Shown one piece after another: positions 1 to 6,808 of a DNA stretch of 9,736 bases. The DNA is from Treponema sp. UBA3870. Lineage in GTDB: Bacteria > Spirochaetota > Spirochaetia > Treponematales > Treponemataceae. The notes under the pieces are model-generated. The model made no database searches. It was not told where the DNA came from and worked only from the letters and a program-made list of their open reading frames with translations. The position numbers were made by a program, and so were the translations under genes. Positions within the stretch are counted from its first letter, which is position 1. Each line of letters begins with the position of its first letter. The DNA is taken from the NCBI GenBank assembly GCA_002392275.1, contig DGGQ01000219.1, forward strand, positions 1 through 9,736, read 5' to 3'.

Positions 1-581
1 GGCATGTTGTTGATTTTAAAAACACGGTCGTTATTTTTACGAGCAATGCCGGTTCAAGCCGAATCACTGCGGAATCCCACGTTGGGTTTTCTGTTGCCGA
101 TGCGGGGCTTGTTCCCTATGAATCAATGAAGGCCGATGCGATGGAGGAGCTGAAAAGGATTATGTCACCGGAACTTTTGAACCGTCTTGACGACATAATT
201 GTTTTCCACGCGCTGACAAAGGACCTGCTTTCGGATATTGTTGACATCCAGATTGGGGAGCTTGAGTCCCGACTGCTTGAACAGGGGATATCGATTGAGC
301 TGAAATCAAAGGCACGGGAATACATGGTCGAAAACGGATACGAGCCTTCAATGGGTGCGCGTCCAATGCGCCGTCTGATTCAGAGCCAGATTGAGGACGA
401 GATTGCCACCCTGCTTTTGAGTGGAAAACGTGGCGACTCCACTTGCATTGTGATTGACTCCGACGGTGAAAAACTGAAGGTTTCTTTCAAGAAAAACCGT
501 AAAAGACTTCCAGCACCAACTGAGATGCCTGGACAGAATATTGACAGCGTTCTGGCGGAAGAAAACGCAGGAGGACTATGA
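1..581 (+). CDS. clpC: Clp ATPase (ClpC/ClpA type), C-terminal fragment
   Basis: This is the C-terminal 192 residues of an AAA+ protein unfoldase; the reading frame is open through the left edge (first whole codon at 3), so the start lies outside. Visible in order are the end of the second nucleotide-binding domain with VDFKNTVVIFTSNAGSS (sensor-1 strand and Asn), then SPELLNRLDDIIVF with the arginine-finger motif NRLD, then the small C-terminal D2 subdomain with GYEPSMGARPMRR (sensor-2 Arg) and IEDEIATLLL. The 56-residue or so tail after that is charged and ends in ENAGGL. Family members are cytoplasmic hexamers that unfold proteins, often for ClpP. The tail pattern fits ClpC/ClpA better than ClpB, but the ClpP-binding loop and any middle domain are upstream and unseen, so the subtype is an inference. 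The stop (579-581) ends one base before the next gene's ATG, indicating translational coupling. Confidence 0.9.
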   Translation, partial: HVVDFKNTVVIFTSNAGSSRITAESHVGFSVADAGLVPYESMKADAMEELKRIMSPELLNRLDDIIVFHALTKDLLSDIVDIQIGELESRLLEQGISIELKSKAREYMVENGYEPSMGARPMRRLIQSQIEDEIATLLLSGKRGDSTCIVIDSDGEKLKVSFKKNRKRLPAPTEMPGQNIDSVLAEENAGGL

Positions 582-582
582 T

Positions 583-1200
583 ATGAAAGAATTTTTGCCC
601 TATGATGTTGTGAGAAACGACGGACTCAAACTTGCGCACAAGATTTACCAGGAGGACGGCTTTATTCCCGATGTGATTTATGCTTCCCTGCGTGGTGGCG
701 CGTACATGGCGAACATAATCAGCGAATACTACAAGGTCGCGCTGAAAAACCACAAGCCTGTTTTGTATGCGGCGGTCGTTGCCCGAAGCTACAGCGACGT
801 GAAGCAGCAGTCCGCGGTCCGTGTTGATGGATGGACGTATTCACCGGACTATCTTCGTCTGGGCGACAAAATCATGCTGGTGGATGACATCTATGATTCG
901 GGACGCACACTTAACTATCTGGTCGGAATCTTTTTGGAAAAGGGGGTTCCGCGCGAGAACATAAAGGTTGTGGTCCACGACTACAAAATCTACACGGACA
1001 GAAAGCAGATGCCAATCCAGCCGGACTATTGGTGCAGAAAATTTGTTGTGGACAATCCCGCCGAAAACCCATGGATTAACTACAACAGCCACGAGCTTGT
1101 GGGACTTACGCATGAGGAGCTGGAGGAAAATTTCTACAAGCCATATCCAGATTTGCGTCCAGTTCTTGAGCCAATCTTCAAACCCAGCGGAGACAAATGA
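583..1200 (+). CDS. Purine-type phosphoribosyltransferase (hypoxanthine/xanthine PRT-like)
   Basis: A 205-residue type I phosphoribosyltransferase, expected to be cytoplasmic and to transfer ribose 5-phosphate from PRPP to a nucleobase in purine salvage. The PRPP-binding motif is clear at residues 98-110: IMLVDDIYDSGRT, with the two acidic residues followed by the DSGRT loop. The PPi-loop equivalent is ASLRGGAYMA at 34-43. A PDYW segment at 147-150 and a PWINYNSHE segment near 163-171 resemble the base-binding hood of Gpt/HGPRT-like enzymes, so hypoxanthine, guanine or xanthine is the likely base; which one cannot be told from sequence alone. I chose ATG 583 because AGGAGG sits at 569-574, 8 nt upstream; a TTG 42 nt earlier is in frame but has no better site and lies inside the preceding gene. 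The stop overlaps the rnhB start (ATGA), so the genes are likely co-translated. Confidence 0.85.
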   Translation: MKEFLPYDVVRNDGLKLAHKIYQEDGFIPDVIYASLRGGAYMANIISEYYKVALKNHKPVLYAAVVARSYSDVKQQSAVRVDGWTYSPDYLRLGDKIMLVDDIYDSGRTLNYLVGIFLEKGVPRENIKVVVHDYKIYTDRKQMPIQPDYWCRKFVVDNPAENPWINYNSHELVGLTHEELEENFYKPYPDLRPVLEPIFKPSGDK

Positions 1201-1826
1201 TGTTGCGGGACACTCAGCCAGGTCTTTCGGGAGATTTTGTTTTTGTCGCCGGTCTTGATGAGGCTGGTCGCGGTCCGCTTGCTGGTCCCGTCACTGCCGG
1301 ATGTGTGATTCTGCCTCCAGATTTCCCTGTGGAGCTTTTGAACGACAGCAAAAAACTTTCGGAAAAAAAACGCGAGAAGGTGGAGCCTGTCATAAAGGAG
1401 ATGGGATGCTGGGGGCTTGGCATTGTTGACCACAAGGAGATTGACAGAATCAACATTCTGCAGGCGAGCATGAAGGCTATGGGACTTGCCTTTGAGGACA
1501 TGCTGAAAAAACTTCCGTCCTGGTGTGAAAAAAATGGTCTCGCAGTCCCTGATTCCAGAACCATTTCCGCGATTTGCGATGGAAACAAGTGTCCCGATAT
1601 TGATTGCGACATTCGCTGCGAGGTCAAGGCGGATGCAAAATATCCTTCCGTGATGGCGGCGAGCATAATTGCCAAGGTCGCGAGGGACAAAATCATGGTG
1701 GAGTATGACGCACAGTATCCGCAGTACGGTTACGCAAGGCACAAGGGCTACCCAACCGAGGCGCACCGAAAAATCTGCCGTGAACTGGGACCGTCCCCAA
1801 TCCAGCGGCTGACCTTCACATACTAG
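1197..1826 (+). CDS. rnhB: Ribonuclease HII
   Basis: Ribonuclease HII removes ribonucleotides from RNA/DNA hybrids and misincorporated ribonucleotides from DNA. The 209-residue length is normal. The catalytic carboxylates are all in place: D21 and E22 in GLDEAGRGPLAGPV, D128 in AICDGN, and D146 in VKADAKYPSVMAASIIAKV. NDSKKLSEKKRE (49-60) and the C-terminal HKGYPTEAH (182-190), whose Tyr contacts the RNA-DNA junction in the family, are conserved. The GC-rich segment around residues 100-125 is a little longer than in many homologues. The start is either 1197 or the adjacent ATG at 1200; 1197 overlaps the stop of the phosphoribosyltransferase gene. It is the last gene of the rightward operon and is followed directly by a hairpin terminator. 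Confidence 0.95.
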   Translation: MMLRDTQPGLSGDFVFVAGLDEAGRGPLAGPVTAGCVILPPDFPVELLNDSKKLSEKKREKVEPVIKEMGCWGLGIVDHKEIDRINILQASMKAMGLAFEDMLKKLPSWCEKNGLAVPDSRTISAICDGNKCPDIDCDIRCEVKADAKYPSVMAASIIAKVARDKIMVEYDAQYPQYGYARHKGYPTEAHRKICRELGPSPIQRLTFTY

Positions 1827-1851
1827 CGGATTTTTGGCTTCCGTAGTTTTT
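1823..1851 (+). terminator. Intrinsic terminator after rnhB
   Basis: A 7-bp stem (CTA-CGGA with one bulged G, 1823-1830) pairs with TCCGTAG at 1840-1846 and is followed by five Ts (1847-1851). The left arm overlaps the rnhB stop codon, and the T-tract overlaps the stop of the convergent PUR-protein gene. It fits a terminator for the + strand operon. In the opposite direction the T-run is missing, so it would work poorly there. The bulge and modest stem lower the confidence. Confidence 0.5.
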
Positions 1852-2344
1852 AGAATTCCTCCGACTCGTCGCTGCCTGGGCGTTTTGAGACTACATGGAC
1901 TCTTGCCTTTTCCTCACGCTTTGATGCGACCAGACGGCTTTCACCCTTGCGGCGGTATACTTTTTTTGCGCCGGGTTTTTCATCCGCAAATGATTTTTCC
2001 GGGTCGGAGTGTCCGTATTTTGCATCGCGCTCGGCCCTTTTTTCTGCACGGAGCTTGCTTCTTTCCTTCTGTTCCTTGTCGATGAAGCTGAGAGACTGGT
2101 CCAGTCCCCTCAAAAAGTCACGCATGGTGTCTGCAAAAACAACAATCGCGCGTCTTTCACCTTCGCCCTGGTCGGCTGGTTTGCTTTCAACAATCTGGAG
2201 GAACACGTCCTTGTTACGGTTTTCCTTTACGTTGAAAAAATAAGACCTGTTGTCGAGAATGACCTGTGTTGTGAAAAGCTCGCCACGAATTCTTACAGGC
2301 TCCTTGCGCTCTCTCTCCTCAAAGTTGTCATCGAATCTTCCCAT
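1850..2344 (-). CDS. PUR-domain nucleic-acid-binding protein (BpuR-like)
   Basis: A 164-residue protein with one PUR-alpha-type domain (DUF3276 family) at about residues 16-90, seen as GELFTTQVILDNRSYFFNVK, then DVFLQIVESK, then RRAIVVFADTMRDFLRGLD. This is the beta-sheet plus helix unit that dimerises and binds single-stranded nucleic acid. The rest (91-160) is a highly basic, charged tail (SKLRAEKRAERDAKYGHS and onward) that may add non-specific affinity. In Borrelia the homologue BpuR binds DNA and RNA and represses translation of its own message; a comparable global regulatory role here is inference. I chose ATG 2344 because AAGGAAGG lies just upstream. An ATG at 2386 is in frame but sits inside a GC hairpin with no Shine-Dalgarno and would add a non-homologous leader. 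It is a single-gene unit with its own promoter, convergent with rnhB. Confidence 0.85.
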   Translation of the reverse strand: MGRFDDNFEERERKEPVRIRGELFTTQVILDNRSYFFNVKENRNKDVFLQIVESKPADQGEGERRAIVVFADTMRDFLRGLDQSLSFIDKEQKERSKLRAEKRAERDAKYGHSDPEKSFADEKPGAKKVYRRKGESRLVASKREEKARVHVVSKRPGSDESEEF

Positions 2345-2379
2345 CTTTTCCTTCCTTGGTAATGTGTGTGGATTGAATC

Positions 2380-2396
2380 CCCCCATGGTCCGGGGG
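2380..2396 (-). promoter_or_regulatory. GC-rich hairpin in the 5' leader of the PUR gene
   Basis: Five Cs and five Gs form a stem around a 7-nt loop (2380-2384 with 2392-2396). On the transcript predicted from the promoter at 2420-2448 the hairpin falls about 35 nt upstream of the start codon, inside a leader of roughly 70 nt. Since the Borrelia homologue controls its own translation through its leader RNA, this is a plausible control element. The function is inference; only the inverted repeat is seen. Confidence 0.4.
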
Positions 2397-2419
2397 CCGA
2401 AACTAAAACTTATGATAGG

Positions 2420-2448
2420 ACTATACAGGTTTTATTTTTTTTAATCAA
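2420..2448 (-). promoter_or_regulatory. Sigma70-type promoter of the PUR gene
   Basis: On the - strand, the -35 hexamer TTGATT (2443-2448) and the -10 hexamer TATAGT (2420-2425) are separated by 17 bp of A-rich DNA. It lies downstream of the terminator for the lipoprotein gene and 76 bp from the PUR start codon, so it gives that gene an independent transcript with a leader of about 70 nt. Confidence 0.6.
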
Positions 2449-2458
2449 GTGGTTTTTA

Positions 2459-2503
2459 AAACAAAAGGCAGAGCGCGTATGAACTGCGAACCGCCTTTTG
2501 TTT
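2459..2503 (-). terminator. Intrinsic terminator after the TPR/FGE lipoprotein gene
   Basis: An 11-bp perfect inverted repeat (2459-2469 with 2493-2503, core AAAAGGC/GCCTTTT) encloses a 23-nt spacer. On the - strand the second arm ends in TTTTGTTTT, giving the usual U-rich tail. It lies about 50 bp past the stop of the lipoprotein gene and just before the PUR promoter. The stem is symmetric enough to act in both directions. Confidence 0.65.
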
Positions 2504-2511
2504 ATGGGAAG

Positions 2512-2535
2512 CTCTAAAAATTTAAGTTTCTAGAG
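2512..2535. repeat. Small AT-rich inverted repeat
   Basis: CTCTAAAAA (2512-2520) and TTTCTAGAG (2527-2535) can form a 9-bp stem on RNA with one G-U pair and a 6-nt loop. It sits between the stop of the lipoprotein gene and its main terminator. It may stabilise the 3' end or be part of a tandem terminator; no function can be assigned. Confidence 0.35.
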
Positions 2536-2555
2536 ATTGCCCTATGTATGCTTTG

Positions 2556-4859
2556 TTAGTTTGCGTTTCTTACCACGCGGAAGCCAAGGTCTGCTTTGCG
2601 CACGAACGGTACGTCAGCGGTAACACCACACGTCATGCCCTGGATGGTTTCACAGCCGTCCTGCCGTTCCCTGACAAGTGCCTTGTCCATCAGGATTCCA
2701 CCTTCGTTGTATTTTGCCGTGATTGCTCCTCCTCCACGTGCCACGCGTGTCCTGTAGACAAGCGGAGTGTCCTTCATCATTTCATACGTTTCATAATCAT
2801 AAGCGCCATCGTTTATCATGCTCTTGTCCGGACCTGTGGCGGCTATTTTCTTTGACACCGCGTTGCCAGGATATGGGATACGATCTTGGAAGGTCGTTGA
2901 GTAGAAGTCCCAGCACCATTCCGAAACGTTGCCCGACATGTCGTAGATTCCAAGCTTGTTGGCCTTCTTTCCTTTGACCTCATGTGTCTTTTCCTTGTTG
3001 TCATAAGTATAGTAGTCGATTCCGTTTTCATAAAGGAATTCCTCGAATTGGTACGCTTCGGTCGGATCATATTTTAATTTCCCGGAGTTGCCGACGTGCC
3101 ATGAAACTTCATCCATGTCGCTGCTTCCTGCATATTTTGTGCCGCCCTGGTTCCTGTCGCTGGCAATGAACTCCCATTCGGCTTCGGTCGGGAGCCTGTA
3201 GCCGTTTGCGGACGTGTTGAAGGAAATGCCTTGCCATGCCTCGTCAGGATAGTCAAACCAATATTCTTCAGTTTCACTTACATCGTTCCAGTCGTAATGT
3301 TCGAACTCATAATAGTTGTCTCCCTTGATATCGGAGCACAGTTTGCCCTTGCCACGGTCGGAGACGTTCGGCCACTTCTTTGGGTCCGTGCTTCCGTTCA
3401 AGCTGTAGCATGGTGTGAGTCCCTCCGCAATGCTCCTGAGGTTGCAGTATATGATTGCATCGTACCAGCTTACGTAGTAGGCGGGGTAGTTCGTTCCCTT
3501 GCCATATTTGTCTGTCGGCGCGTATGTGAACACCATCGGTTTTCCGGTGTCCGGGTCTATCTCGCCATCGTCGTTAACCATATAATCTGGTGTGTACTCT
3601 CCATAGTACGCGCAGTAGGTTTCATATTCCTTCTGTGTCACCTCATGGTCGCATACATAGATGTCATTGATTTTGACAGTGCGTCCTTCAACAAACACGC
3701 CTGAACTATATTTTTGGTTCTCATAGTCGCCCCATGGCCTTAGCTCTTTAAATGTTTCCGAGATAGGTCCCTTTACTGTGTCGCCCTTGACCAGAACAAA
3801 GTCGCTCGGAATGCTTGGTTTTGCGGTGGCTGTGGTGGTGGTTCCCGTAGTGCTGGTTTCCGTTCCTGCGCCCTGTACCGTTGCCGGTGGATTCTCAAGA
3901 GCATCCAGCTTTGCCTGTGCGTAGGCAAGTTTCTCTGCCGCACCCGGATATGTCTTTGCATCCTTGAACGATGAGATTGCGCTCCTAAGGTCGCTTCTTG
4001 ATGAGGCTTTCTCGCCCTGGTCAAGGTAGATAAGTCCAATCTCGTAGTTGCACTGGAGAATCTTTGACTCAACATCGCGGTATCCGGTTTTCTTTGCGCG
4101 TGACTTTGTGAACCATGTCAGGGCTTCCTGCTTGTAAGAAATCTTCTTTTCCGGAAGAAGAATCTCACCAATTCCGTAGGCAAGCTCCGCCTGTCTGTCG
4201 CTGCAAGACTTTGAGAGGCTGTTGTTGTACTTGTACGCCTTCTGGTACATGTCGAATCCCTTCTGCTTCTCACCGACGGACACACCCGGGAATCCCGCCT
4301 CCGCAATGTTGTAGATGAAGTCCGCAAGGTCCTGGGCATCCTTTCTGTAGCGTCCGGCAAAGTCATCGTTGTATTTTTCAACAATATAGATTTCGCCCTT
4401 GGTCGGGTCGCCAATCTCCGTGGGCATGGGTCTGACCGCGTTCTGGATTCTGTAAATCTCCTCGGAAAGAGTGTAGACCGATTCGGCCTCGTAAATTGCG
4501 TTCCTGACCGAAGACTCGTCCCCAATGTAGTCGCCCGGCTTCAGTGTCTGCTTTACTGTTGCGAGAGCGGTAGACAGTGTGGCCGCGCCCTTTGATGATG
4601 TGAACCTGTTTTCGACGTCACGCACGGTGTCGCTCTGGCGGGCAATCCTTGAGTCATACTCCGATGGGTAGACCTGCGCGAACATGTCCGCATTTTCCTG
4701 GTTGGTCGGCTTTTTTGTAAGATCCTTCGCCAGCTTTTCGATTGCCCCAACCGGGTCGCCTTTTTCAAGAAGTGACTTGGCAGAAACACATCCGGCAAGG
4801 CCAATCAAAATCAAGGCCCCCGCAGCCGCCAGTCCCATTTTTATACAAACTCTTTTCAT
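2556..4859 (-). CDS. Lipoprotein: TPR-like N-terminus plus FGE-fold (SUMF1) domain
   Basis: A 767-residue exported lipoprotein. The signal peptide is basic then hydrophobic, with lipobox LAGC and lipidated Cys24. Residues 25-320 are helical and TPR-like (GAIEKLAKDL, SAISSFKDAKTYPGAAEKLA). A Thr/Ala-rich linker (about 324-350) leads to an FGE-sulfatase domain (about 354-765): CDHEVTQKEYETYC at 403-416, YYVSWYDAIIYCN at 461-473, GYRLPTEAEWEF at 553-564, YDMSGNVSEWCWD at 639-651, VARGGGA at 706-712 and GFRVVRN at 759-765. The domain is much longer than usual, with inserts around 425-455 (including the acidic loop NDDGEIDPDTGK), 505-545 and 590-635. The two active-site Cys of true formylglycine-generating enzymes are absent (Thr714 and Glu719 occupy the places after RGGG), so a binding or scaffold role outside the cytoplasm is more likely than catalysis. 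GGAGG lies 4 nt before ATG 4859. It has its own promoter and terminator. Confidence 0.85.
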   Translation of the reverse strand: MKRVCIKMGLAAAGALILIGLAGCVSAKSLLEKGDPVGAIEKLAKDLTKKPTNQENADMFAQVYPSEYDSRIARQSDTVRDVENRFTSSKGAATLSTALATVKQTLKPGDYIGDESSVRNAIYEAESVYTLSEEIYRIQNAVRPMPTEIGDPTKGEIYIVEKYNDDFAGRYRKDAQDLADFIYNIAEAGFPGVSVGEKQKGFDMYQKAYKYNNSLSKSCSDRQAELAYGIGEILLPEKKISYKQEALTWFTKSRAKKTGYRDVESKILQCNYEIGLIYLDQGEKASSRSDLRSAISSFKDAKTYPGAAEKLAYAQAKLDALENPPATVQGAGTETSTTGTTTTATAKPSIPSDFVLVKGDTVKGPISETFKELRPWGDYENQKYSSGVFVEGRTVKINDIYVCDHEVTQKEYETYCAYYGEYTPDYMVNDDGEIDPDTGKPMVFTYAPTDKYGKGTNYPAYYVSWYDAIIYCNLRSIAEGLTPCYSLNGSTDPKKWPNVSDRGKGKLCSDIKGDNYYEFEHYDWNDVSETEEYWFDYPDEAWQGISFNTSANGYRLPTEAEWEFIASDRNQGGTKYAGSSDMDEVSWHVGNSGKLKYDPTEAYQFEEFLYENGIDYYTYDNKEKTHEVKGKKANKLGIYDMSGNVSEWCWDFYSTTFQDRIPYPGNAVSKKIAATGPDKSMINDGAYDYETYEMMKDTPLVYRTRVARGGGAITAKYNEGGILMDKALVRERQDGCETIQGMTCGVTADVPFVRKADLGFRVVRNAN

Positions 4860-4942
4860 AAGACCTCCGATTTTCTCAATCCTGTATACCCCACCTATGT
4901 ATATAGAGCGGGCAAGAAAATAAGAAAACTATCAATAAGCAT

Positions 4943-4972
4943 ATTATCCACTGTAATTTGTCGCTATGTCAA
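4943..4972 (-). promoter_or_regulatory. Sigma70-type promoter of the TPR/FGE lipoprotein gene
   Basis: On the - strand a perfect -35 TTGACA (4967-4972) and a -10 GATAAT (4943-4948) are separated by 18 bp. Predicted initiation near 4936 gives a leader of about 77 nt before ATG 4859. It is the best promoter match in the window, suggesting high expression of this lipoprotein. Confidence 0.65.
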
Positions 4973-5050
4973 GAAAAATTATGCAGTTTTCGGTGGAATT
5001 TTTGCATAAACTGGAGTTTTTATAGATATTTTTGTATAATAGTACGTATT

Positions 5051-5208
5051 GTGAAAAAGTTGTTGGCGGAGCAATTTGAAGGAGAATTTGGAAAGACTTG
5101 GATATCTTAAAGAATCAGCTTGAAGATATTATTGATAAAAACGGAAATCAGCCTAGCCGGTGGAGCAGAAATTCAGAAGAACACGAGAAATTTAAATGGA
5201 TGGTATAA
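5051..5208 (+). pseudogene. Possible small gene remnant, unrecognised
   Basis: A GTG at 5051 opens a 19-codon frame (MKKLLAEQFEGEFGK...) that stops at 5108-5110. A second frame, open from 5080 to the TAA at 5206-5208, continues with a peptide of protein-like composition (DLDILKNQLEDIID, then SRWSRNSEEHEKFKW). Joining them needs one frameshift near 5090. A TATAAT at 5035-5040 lies just upstream without a good -35. I do not recognise the peptide. It may be a decayed 3' or 5' piece of a gene left by rearrangement, or simply open sequence by chance. No other gene is present between 4860 and 5373. Confidence 0.25.
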
Positions 5209-5293
5209 AAATCAAGCCGTCCTCAAGCATGATTCAGCCCTAGATGGGTACTGAGCTTTTATTGGACGGCTCAATGGTAGCTATGACTACCTT
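5206..5293 (-). ncRNA. Candidate small structured RNA (or complex terminator)
   Basis: Read on the - strand, a 5-bp hairpin (5276-5280 with 5287-5291, loop of 6) is followed by a long rod. The rod's outer stem is 8 bp (AGCCGTCC 5215-5222 with GGACGGCT 5264-5271). Inside it AAGC (5225-5228) pairs with GCTT (5255-5258), TCAG (5234-5237) with CTGA (5251-5254) and CCC (5238-5240) with GGG (5246-5248), capped by a 5-nt loop. Past the outer stem on the - strand comes TTGATTTTTAT, a terminator-like U-tract. Promoter-like hexamers at 5300-5327 would start a transcript near 5293, giving about 88 nt. No open frame fits. It does not match a riboswitch or ribozyme class that I can recall. The alternative is that it is only the terminator of the FGE lipoprotein gene ending at 5374. 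Confidence 0.4.
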
Positions 5294-5299
5294 TATAAA

Positions 5300-5327
5300 A
5301 TACTATCATATTTTCCAAAAAAGTCAA
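5300..5327 (-). promoter_or_regulatory. Possible promoter of the candidate small RNA
   Basis: On the - strand TTGACT (5322-5327) and TAGTAT (5300-5305) are separated by 16 bp. The -35 is 5 of 6 to consensus, the -10 is 4 of 6. It lies in the 3' flank of the FGE lipoprotein gene and points into the inverted-repeat element at 5206-5293. In such AT-rich DNA chance matches are common. Confidence 0.35.
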
Positions 5328-5373
5328 TTATCTTTTAACTTTTTAAATGCCTTTGGTTTTTTGCTGCAAAAAT

Positions 5374-6777
5374 CTATTTTCTGTTGCGGACAATGCGGAA
5401 ACCGGTATATTCGTCTCGTTCATGTGGTTCGCTGGTCCTTTGATAGTTGACGTAGCAAACAGTTTTATTGTCAGCATAGCTTCCACCACGTGTAGGACAT
5501 ACTGGTTCGTCTCCTGCTTCAGCCTCTGGGTGGGTAAAACACCATTCGCTGACATTTCCGCTCATGTCGTATATTTCGAGGCTATTGGGGTTGAGCTTTT
5601 TAATCTCTTTTACGCTACCATTTATATCATCGCACTGTGCGTATTGGCCATATTCATCTTCATTATTGCAACCAGAAATCTTAAAGCTTTTCCACGCATT
5701 TCCACCCCGTGCAACATATTCCCATTCCGCTTCGGTAGGCAGCCGGTAGCCGTTGGCGTTTTCGTTATAACTTACTTCATTCCATGTATTAGAACTACTT
5801 GCTGGACCGTAATATTTTGTTTCGTCATTACCTATAATGCCGGGCCATTCTTTTGGATTCGTTGTTCCAGAAATTGAATAGCAGGGGGTAAGCCCTTCGT
5901 CAATGCTTCTGAAGTTGCAATAGACAAGCGTGTCATACCAGTTAACATAATAGACTGGATAATTTTGTTTGTCACTTCCATTTGGTGAACTTCCACTTGG
6001 ATAGGCACAATACGTCTCATATTCCGCTTGCGTTACCTCGTGGTTGCAGACATATAGATTTCCGATTGTAATTTCTGTATCTTCTGTGAAAACAAATGAG
6101 ACAGGATTCAATTCTTCTCCGTTGAATGTGGTTCCGTCAACTTTTACAAAATCGTTTGGTTTGTTCCACCATTTTGCAATAATTGTTGTATTGGATTCTA
6201 TTGGTGCTGAAAAATCAAATGGTGCGCTTCCATTTTCTGCATTCCAAGCTAAAAACTCTCGGTCTCCGCTTGGGTCAACAGGGTCGTCCGGTCTGGTGAC
6301 TGTCTGTCCGTATTCAATGCTTTGTTCAAAAAAACTGGAGCTTGTTGCGTCGGTGACAAATTTTACAGTGAGGGCCTCTTTCATAAGGATGGAGAGAATA
6401 TTTTCTTCCTCCTGTACAACCAGAGGCTCGGATGTTCCTGAGTATTTCAGAATTTTTTTGTCACCTTCCAGTAGATGGATTTCTGCGTGTGCAAAAATTT
6501 TGCTGCTGACTGGGACTTCTTCAAATATAATGGTCGCGCTGTCCGTGAATTTTGTTGTGCGGCTGGATTTGTAGTCCCCATCGAGAGTGACTGTCAGTGA
6601 AAAAGTTTGTCCGCTACCTGCAAAAGGAAAATCAGCTTCTCTGGAGCTGTTGCTTCCTATTGAAAAATAAACGCTACCGAACTTGTTTTCAAGCGAAGCC
6701 GAGCAGGAGATGAATGAAAGCACTGCGGTCACAACACAGATTTTAAATAAAAACTTCATTATACTTTTTTTTATCAT
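5374..6777 (-). CDS. Lipoprotein: InlB/Flg_new-type repeat plus FGE-fold (SUMF1) domain
   Basis: A 467-residue exported lipoprotein. The signal sequence ends in lipobox FISC with lipidated Cys25. Residues 30-135 look beta-rich and are unrecognised. Residues 136-203 match the Listeria-Bacteroides (InlB B-repeat, Flg_new) pattern: VKFVTD, IEYGQTV, FLAWNAENG, IIAKW. The FGE-fold domain is about 205-465: CNHEVTQAEYETYC, YYVNWYDTLVYCNFRS, GYRLPTEAEWEYVARGG at 343-359, YDMSGNVSEWC at 403-413, RGGSYADNKTVC at 430-441 and GFRIVRN at 459-465. Its motifs are close to those of the lipoprotein at 2556-4859, so they are paralogues. Compared with human FGE (Cys336, Cys341), the first position is Asp436 and only the second Cys (441) remains, so normal copper-dependent oxidation of sulfatase Cys is unlikely. 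ATG 6777 has GGAG 8 nt upstream; the alternative ATG at 6759 lacks this. Codon use is more AT-rich than in neighbours. Confidence 0.85.
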   Translation of the reverse strand: MIKKSIMKFLFKICVVTAVLSFISCSASLENKFGSVYFSIGSNSSREADFPFAGSGQTFSLTVTLDGDYKSSRTTKFTDSATIIFEEVPVSSKIFAHAEIHLLEGDKKILKYSGTSEPLVVQEEENILSILMKEALTVKFVTDATSSSFFEQSIEYGQTVTRPDDPVDPSGDREFLAWNAENGSAPFDFSAPIESNTTIIAKWWNKPNDFVKVDGTTFNGEELNPVSFVFTEDTEITIGNLYVCNHEVTQAEYETYCAYPSGSSPNGSDKQNYPVYYVNWYDTLVYCNFRSIDEGLTPCYSISGTTNPKEWPGIIGNDETKYYGPASSSNTWNEVSYNENANGYRLPTEAEWEYVARGGNAWKSFKISGCNNEDEYGQYAQCDDINGSVKEIKKLNPNSLEIYDMSGNVSEWCFTHPEAEAGDEPVCPTRGGSYADNKTVCYVNYQRTSEPHERDEYTGFRIVRNRK

Positions 6778-6808
6778 AAAACATGCTCCGTATTGCTCAG
6801 TATTCAGT

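Noticed and set aside
2345..2386. Upstream ATG for the PUR protein at 2386
   Set aside because: It sits in the GC hairpin, lacks a Shine-Dalgarno, and ATG 2344 has a strong one.
3231..3704. Long + strand open frame opposite the TPR/FGE lipoprotein
   Set aside because: It is antisense to a gene with clear domain motifs, has no Shine-Dalgarno or recognisable domain, and is a shadow frame.
5206..5291. Integron attC site or IS end for the inverted-repeat element
   Set aside because: No GTTRRRY-type core is present at the arms, and no integrase, transposase or target duplication is seen nearby.
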